From assembly GCF_023896955.1 (NCBI RefSeq), contig NZ_JAMHIW010000002.1:310001-374000 (forward strand): 64,000 nucleotides of DNA, in the 5' to 3' direction. Position 1 is the first letter of the stretch. Each line of letters starts with the position of its first letter. A program made the position numbers and the translations under genes. This document shows, piece after piece, positions 60,041 through 64,000 of the stretch. This DNA comes from Micromonospora sp. RHAY321. GTDB lineage: Bacteria > Actinomycetota > Actinomycetes > Mycobacteriales > Micromonosporaceae. The notes under the pieces are model-generated. The model saw only the letters and a list, made by a program, of their open reading frames with translations, had not been told where the DNA came from and ran no database searches.

Positions 60041-60916
60041 TCAGGTCTGGACGCGGGCGAGGAAGTCGCGGACCAGCGGTACCACCTCGTCGAGGTGCGT
60101 CTCCAGCAGCCAGTGCCCGCCGTCGAGCAGGTGCAGCTCGGCGTCGGGCAGGTCCCGCAGGTACGCGCGGGCCGCGCCCGCCGGCATGTAGCCGTCGTGC
60201 GGTCCCCAGACGATCAGTGTGGGCGGTCGGTGGGTGCGCAGGTACTCCTGCTGGCGGGGGAACCAGTCGACGGTGCTGCCCTGGTCGGCCAGCAGGCGGA
60301 GCCAGGCGTCGCGTCGCCGGGGATCGGCGATCAGCGCCCCGGAGAGCCGCCACAGATCCGGGCTCACCCGGTCGGTCAGGGTGTCCGGCAGCTCGCCCAG
60401 GAACTCGCGGTGGAACCCCTCCTCGGTGATGGCGGCGGCCAGTTGGTCGCGGCCCTCGTCGGTCGGATCGCGCCAGAACCGCTTGAGTGGTTCGTACTTC
60501 GGCCCGTGCTGGTCGGGATAGATGTCGCCGTTCTGGATGACGAGACCGGCGACCCGCTCCGGCGCGGCCATCGCCAGGCGCAACCCGAACTGGCTGCCGT
60601 AGTCCTGGAGGTAGATCACGTAGCGGGTCAGCCCCAGCACCTCGGTGAACCGCCGGAGCAGCTCGGCATGCGCGTCGAAGGTGTACGCGAACAGGCCGGG
60701 GTCGGGCATGTCGCTGTAGCCGAAGCCGGGGTAGTCGGGGGCGATGGCCCGCCACCGGTCGGCCAGCGCGGGCAGCAGGTGGCGGAACTGGAACGACGAC
60801 GACGGGTAGCCGTGCGGCAGCAGCACCACGGGCGCGTCGGCGGCACCGGCCTCCCGGTAGAAGATCGTGATGCCGTCGACCACCACCGTCCGGTGGCGCA
60901 CAGCGTGCTCGGCCAT
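60041..60916 (-). CDS. Alpha/beta hydrolase, haloalkane-dehalogenase/epoxide-hydrolase-like
   Basis: 291 residues. LLPHGYPSSSFQFRHLLPAL oxyanion loop; the nucleophile elbow reads YLQDYGSQFGLRLAMAAPERV with Asp in place of Ser, as in epoxide hydrolases and haloalkane dehalogenases; His lies in LLDGGHWLLETHLDEV. So an ester-forming Asp mechanism on epoxides or halides is likely. Cytoplasmic. Upstream is the LacI gene, 96 bp past its stop; an independent promoter is likely. Confidence 0.85.
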   Translation of the reverse strand: MAEHAVRHRTVVVDGITIFYREAGAADAPVVLLPHGYPSSSFQFRHLLPALADRWRAIAPDYPGFGYSDMPDPGLFAYTFDAHAELLRRFTEVLGLTRYVIYLQDYGSQFGLRLAMAAPERVAGLVIQNGDIYPDQHGPKYEPLKRFWRDPTDEGRDQLAAAITEEGFHREFLGELPDTLTDRVSPDLWRLSGALIADPRRRDAWLRLLADQGSTVDWFPRQQEYLRTHRPPTLIVWGPHDGYMPAGAARAYLRDLPDAELHLLDGGHWLLETHLDEVVPLVRDFLARVQT

Positions 60917-61012
60917 GACCCCTCCTGATCAGCCACGGGGGTGGGCGGACCTCTCGACCGTGCCAGAAGCGGTACGGAATCGCGGCCGAATCCGAACGGC
61001 CGGCCTGCCGGA

Positions 61013-62071
61013 TCAGGCCCTCGGCGCGGGGCCGGTCGAGTCGCGGACAACCAGCAGGTGCCCGGTGGCCCGGCGCCTGGGCCTCGCCGAGCGGGGCTTG
61101 AGCGCGAGGGTGAGAGCGGTGCGGCCCATCTCGGTCATCGGCAGTCGGATGGTGGTGAGGCTGGGCGCGAGGTCGGCGGCCACGGAGACGTCGTCGAAGC
61201 CGACGACGGACATCCGTTCGGGCACCGGGACGCGGCGCGCCCGCAGCGTCGACAGCACCCCGATCGCCATCGCGTCGTTGAGCGCGATGATCGCCGTCGT
61301 CTCGGGGTGCTGGTTCAGGATCTGCTCGGTGGCCGCCCGGCCGCCGCCACGGGTGAAGTCGCTGTGCACCACGGCGAGGTCGGCGGGGGACAGCCCGCGC
61401 TGCCGCAGCGCCGCCGACACGCCCGCGAGTCGGTCGGCGACCGTGGTGAGACCGGCGCTGCCCGCGGCCACCGCGATCCGCCGGTGGCCGAGATCCATCA
61501 GGTGCTCGGCGAGCGCGCAGCCGCCGGCCTCGTTGTCGGGCAGGACGGCGTCGACGCCGAGCGCGTGCCGCCCGATGGCGGCGACCCGGCCGCCGTGGTC
61601 CTGGAACGCCGCCAGCTCGGCGCGGGCCTCGGACTCCAGCCGGGGATCGTCGTAGCCGGAGCCGCTGATCAGGATGACGCCGACCCGCTGGGCGATGAGG
61701 TGGCGTAGCTGTTGCAGCTCGTAGGCCGGGTCGCGACCGGACTGGCAGATCTGCACCAGCAGCCCCTGCTCGGCGGCGACCTGGATGACCCCGCTGGCGA
61801 TCTCGGAGAAGTAGGGGTCGTCGACCTGGTGCACGATCAGCCCCACGGTGGAGCTGGCGCCGCCGGCGAGGGTGCGGGCGTACGGGTTGGCGACGTACCC
61901 CAGCTCGCGGGCCACCTGCCGGACCCGGTCGGCCACCTCGGCGCTGACCCCCTCGCGGCCGGCCAGAGCGCGGGAGGCGGTCGCCAGCGAGACGGCGGCG
62001 CGGTCCGCCACGTCCACGAGGCGAGGTCGCTGGCCGGCCCTGGGCATCCGCAACTCCCTGGAGACATCCAT
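61013..62071 (-). CDS. LacI-family transcriptional regulator
   Basis: 352 residues from ATG 62071; ATG 62047 with GGGAG upstream would drop 8 non-conserved residues and is equally plausible. HTH in RLVDVADRAAVSLATASRALAG, hinge helix, then the Peripla_BP_3 sensor with VVGFDDVSVAADLAPSLTTI. It is divergent from a LamG-like secreted protein and a PQQ-type sugar dehydrogenase. Two overlapping perfect operators stand 44-71 bp upstream, so it should repress those genes and itself. Inducer presumably a sugar. Confidence 0.92.
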   Translation of the reverse strand: MDVSRELRMPRAGQRPRLVDVADRAAVSLATASRALAGREGVSAEVADRVRQVARELGYVANPYARTLAGGASSTVGLIVHQVDDPYFSEIASGVIQVAAEQGLLVQICQSGRDPAYELQQLRHLIAQRVGVILISGSGYDDPRLESEARAELAAFQDHGGRVAAIGRHALGVDAVLPDNEAGGCALAEHLMDLGHRRIAVAAGSAGLTTVADRLAGVSAALRQRGLSPADLAVVHSDFTRGGGRAATEQILNQHPETTAIIALNDAMAIGVLSTLRARRVPVPERMSVVGFDDVSVAADLAPSLTTIRLPMTEMGRTALTLALKPRSARPRRRATGHLLVVRDSTGPAPRA

Positions 62072-62114
62072 GTCACCTGATCTATTGCCAGTGACGATCG
62101 TCGAAGCCTAGGGT

Positions 62115-62142
62115 ACGTAAGCGCTTACGTAAGCGCTTACGT
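62115..62142. promoter_or_regulatory. Two overlapping perfect LacI operators
   Basis: ACGTAAGCGCTTACGT occurs at 62115-62130 and again at 62127-62142, each a perfect 16-bp palindrome with the LacI-type AAGCGCTT centre, sharing 4 bp (centres 12 bp apart). They lie between the LacI gene start (62071) and the LamG-like gene start (62181). Only one dimer per face, or two stacked dimers, could bind. Confidence 0.85.
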
Positions 62143-62180
62143 CGGTCCGCACCGGCGTGCCGCGAAATGAGGTGAACGCG

Positions 62181-63137
62181 ATGTCCAGGGCCAGAAGAGC
62201 CGCCGTCGCCACCGTCTCCCTGCTGGCGGTCGGCGTGCTGACCGGCACGGGGGCCCCACCGGCGCAGGCGGACCGGAACCGTCCGTCCGATGTCCACCCG
62301 GCGCTGCGCCCACACCTGGTCGCCGCGTACGACTTCGACCACCCGGTGCCGGGCGACCCCGCGCTGGAACGCGACCAGGGCCGCTCCGGGACCGAGATCG
62401 AGCTGATCAACGGCGGCCCGGCCATGCGGGTCCAGGACCACGCCTACCGGGGCAGCGGCAAAGCGCTGCAGACCCGGCAGGTCGACCCGGCGGTGGCCGG
62501 CAACGACGACTGGAAGGCCGGCACCTGGTCGGCCAGCGGGGTCCGGACGCTCCGCGCCTTCAGTGCCACCGCGGGCACCACCGTGATGGGGTGGTTCAAG
62601 CTGCAGATGGACAGCCCGCTGCCCAACTCCACCACCGCCGACCCCAACGACCGGTACAACGCCATCGGGCTGGCCGGCGTGCTGACCGGTGACTCCGACG
62701 GCCACGGCGTCCGGGCCCTGCTGGAGCTGATCGACGTCGACGGGGAGTTGCGCCTGGTCGCGCTCGGCCGCCGGCTCGACGGTGGCAACTCGCAGACGTT
62801 CGCCGCCAGTCAGGACTGGCGGGACCTGCTGCCGGCGGGGGAGTGGGTGCACCTCACCGCCACCTTCGACTTCGGCACCGGAGCCCTCGCCCTCTACCGC
62901 AACGGCGAACCGGTGCAGGGCTTCTACACCCGCACCGACGACCCGTGGCTCGTGTCGGGACCCGGCCCGCACGTGACCACCGCGTCCGACCCCCGGGGCA
63001 TCAAGATCGGCGGAAGCTTCCCGCAGGACACGCTGGAGCGCAATCCGTGCGACTGCCGCATGGACGGCCTGATGTTCCTCGACAGCGTGGTCTCCGCGAG
63101 CGACGTGCGGAGGCAGTACCGCCACCTGGCCCGCTGA
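62181..63137 (+). CDS. Secreted LamG-like (concanavalin-fold) protein
   Basis: 318 residues from ATG 62181 (AGGTGA 5 nt upstream). Signal peptide ~1-31 (ends PPAQA-DR). One jelly-roll domain: LVAAYDFDHP, ELINGGPAMR, TVMGWFKLQM, GEWVHLTATFDFGTGALALYRNGEPV and DGLMFLDSVVSASDVRRQY, the LamG/concanavalin pattern. It is a carbohydrate-binding or structural secreted protein without obvious catalysis. It lies under the double LacI operator and 37 bp before the PQQ-type gene, so the two form one sugar-inducible operon. Confidence 0.8.
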   Translation: MSRARRAAVATVSLLAVGVLTGTGAPPAQADRNRPSDVHPALRPHLVAAYDFDHPVPGDPALERDQGRSGTEIELINGGPAMRVQDHAYRGSGKALQTRQVDPAVAGNDDWKAGTWSASGVRTLRAFSATAGTTVMGWFKLQMDSPLPNSTTADPNDRYNAIGLAGVLTGDSDGHGVRALLELIDVDGELRLVALGRRLDGGNSQTFAASQDWRDLLPAGEWVHLTATFDFGTGALALYRNGEPVQGFYTRTDDPWLVSGPGPHVTTASDPRGIKIGGSFPQDTLERNPCDCRMDGLMFLDSVVSASDVRRQYRHLAR

Positions 63138-63174
63138 CCACCCTCGGCACCGTCCCACCGAGAAGGAGACACGC

Positions 63175-64000
63175 GTGCTCACCCTCCACGACCGCGCCCG
63201 CGGTATCCGCAGATCCGTACTGACGGCCGGCCTCACCGCCCTCGTGCTGGTCCTGTCCACCCTGCTCGCGACACCCGCCCGGGCCGCCGACGCGGTGTAC
63301 GACCCGGTCCCGCAGATGCCGGTCCAGTCGCGGCTGGGGCTGGTCCTCACCGAGTACGCCAGCTTCCCGCAGTCGTACCCCACACCGGCTCCCACGGATC
63401 AGCGGCTCATGCGTACCGCCCGGATCAACACCATCATGGAGCTGCCCGACGGCTCGGGCCGGCGTGCCGTGCCGGACCTGAACGGCAACCTCTACCTGGT
63501 CGAGGGCGGCGTGCCGCACGTCTACCTCGACGTGGCGGCGACGTTCGCCCCGCGGTTCTTCTCCGGACGCGGCCTGGGGCAGGGCTTCGGGTACGTCGCC
63601 TTCCACCCGGAGTTCGGCGCCAACGGCCGGTTCTACACCATCCACACCGAGTTGGCGTCGGCGACGACCACCCCGCCGGACTTTGCCCAGGCCGGGACGA
63701 TCTATCACGGCGTCATCACCGAGTGGACGGCGACCGACCCGGCGGCCGACACGTTCGCCGGTACCCGGCGCGAGGTGCTGCGCGTCGGCTTCGGCGGCCA
63801 GGTGCACGGCATCCAGGAGATCAACTTCAATCCGACCGCGAAGCGCCACGACCGGGACTACGGCCTGCTGTACCTCGCGGTCGGCGACGGTGGCCTGGGC
63901 GTACGCAACACCGACCCGCAGAACCTGGGCCTGCCGCACGGCAAGCTGCTGCGCATCGACCCCCGCGGCACCAACTCCGCCAACGGGCGGTACGGCATTC
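63175..64000 (+). CDS. Secreted PQQ-dependent sugar dehydrogenase family protein (partial)
   Basis: Starts at GTG 63175 (AAGGAG 9 nt upstream) and runs past the right edge; 275 residues visible. Signal peptide ~1-38 (ends TPARA-AD). The GSDH beta-propeller pattern is present: LYLVEGGVPHVYLDV, GQGFGYVAFHPEFGANGRFYTIH, DRDYGLLYLAVGDGGLG and GLPHGKLLRIDPRGTNSANG. Soluble glucose/sorbosone dehydrogenases oxidise sugars outside the cell with PQQ; whether cofactor residues are kept needs the missing part. Same operon as the LamG-like gene. Confidence 0.82.
   Translation, partial: MLTLHDRARGIRRSVLTAGLTALVLVLSTLLATPARAADAVYDPVPQMPVQSRLGLVLTEYASFPQSYPTPAPTDQRLMRTARINTIMELPDGSGRRAVPDLNGNLYLVEGGVPHVYLDVAATFAPRFFSGRGLGQGFGYVAFHPEFGANGRFYTIHTELASATTTPPDFAQAGTIYHGVITEWTATDPAADTFAGTRREVLRVGFGGQVHGIQEINFNPTAKRHDRDYGLLYLAVGDGGLGVRNTDPQNLGLPHGKLLRIDPRGTNSANGRYGI

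Noticed and set aside
1..64000. Search for tRNA, rRNA, CRISPR arrays, transposases, integrases and att sites
   Set aside because: No cloverleaf-like block, regularly spaced repeat, DDE or recombinase motif was seen; absence was judged by eye, so small RNAs may be missed.

Overview
The window is high-GC DNA (G or C at nearly every third codon position) with dense genes, many GTG starts, 4-bp ATGA/GTGA overlaps and leaderless-looking promoters. SARP, LacI, WYL, XRE/MmyB and ECF regulators, DUF5709 and DUF2000 proteins, and RICIN/CBM32 secreted glycosidases all point to a filamentous actinomycete. Micromonosporaceae, perhaps Micromonospora, is the best guess. I found no rRNA, tRNA, CRISPR array, transposase or phage gene, so this reads as a chromosome-arm accessory region rather than a mobile element.

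Left part (1-18.8 kb): a secreted glycan-active protein behind a LacI regulator; a divergent MFS exporter/LysR pair; soluble transhydrogenase sthA; a NarL-type two-component system divergent from an FtsX-type ABC transporter; a RICIN plus alginate-lyase secreted enzyme; a secreted phytase-like esterase with a possible PHO box; a DUF2000/AraC pair; a chloroperoxidase-like hydrolase; and an XRE regulator. A large hairpin repeat at 18.65 kb closes this part.

Catabolic cluster (18.8-28.8 kb): aldehyde dehydrogenase, quinone oxidoreductase, LigA and LigB extradiol dioxygenase subunits, a citryl-CoA-lyase-like protein and a CaiB-type CoA-transferase on the minus strand. They are divergent from an AtzA/guanine-deaminase-like amidohydrolase and a Pca/Pob-type IclR regulator, followed by a DHA2 exporter. 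Together these suggest deamination of an aromatic or heterocyclic amine, ring cleavage, CoA activation and lysis to acetyl-CoA plus oxaloacetate. I do not recognise this pathway.

Middle (28.8-43.4 kb): small metabolic enzymes and regulators (ECF sigma with a C-terminal NTF2-like region, WYL regulator, epoxide hydrolase, HTH_42/AlkZ-like protein, aldo/keto reductase, two RibD/DHFR-like proteins). A 1013-residue SARP regulator follows. Two sites, each of three heptads at exact 11-bp spacing, lie upstream of a RibD-like gene and in the SARP/hydrolase divergent promoter, which defines a small local SARP regulon. A 34-bp inverted repeat sits at the 3' end of a hypothetical gene.

Sulfur and secreted-enzyme part (43.4-64 kb): a beta-helix protein with a CebR-like operator; a YeiH-type sulfate-exporter-like carrier behind a cysteine-type leader peptide and a separate one-helix protein; a GH71/99-like enzyme with two CBM32 modules; SH3-like secreted proteins; and a methyltransferase. 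Next come a methanethiol-oxidase (SBP56) gene, a metal-transporter-like membrane protein and ssuABC divergent from ssuD, which together look like an organosulfur module. A 17-bp palindrome of the same design stands in front of both the YeiH genes and the ssu genes. The window ends in a LacI-controlled locus with two overlapping perfect operators, a LamG-like secreted protein and the start of a PQQ-type sugar dehydrogenase.
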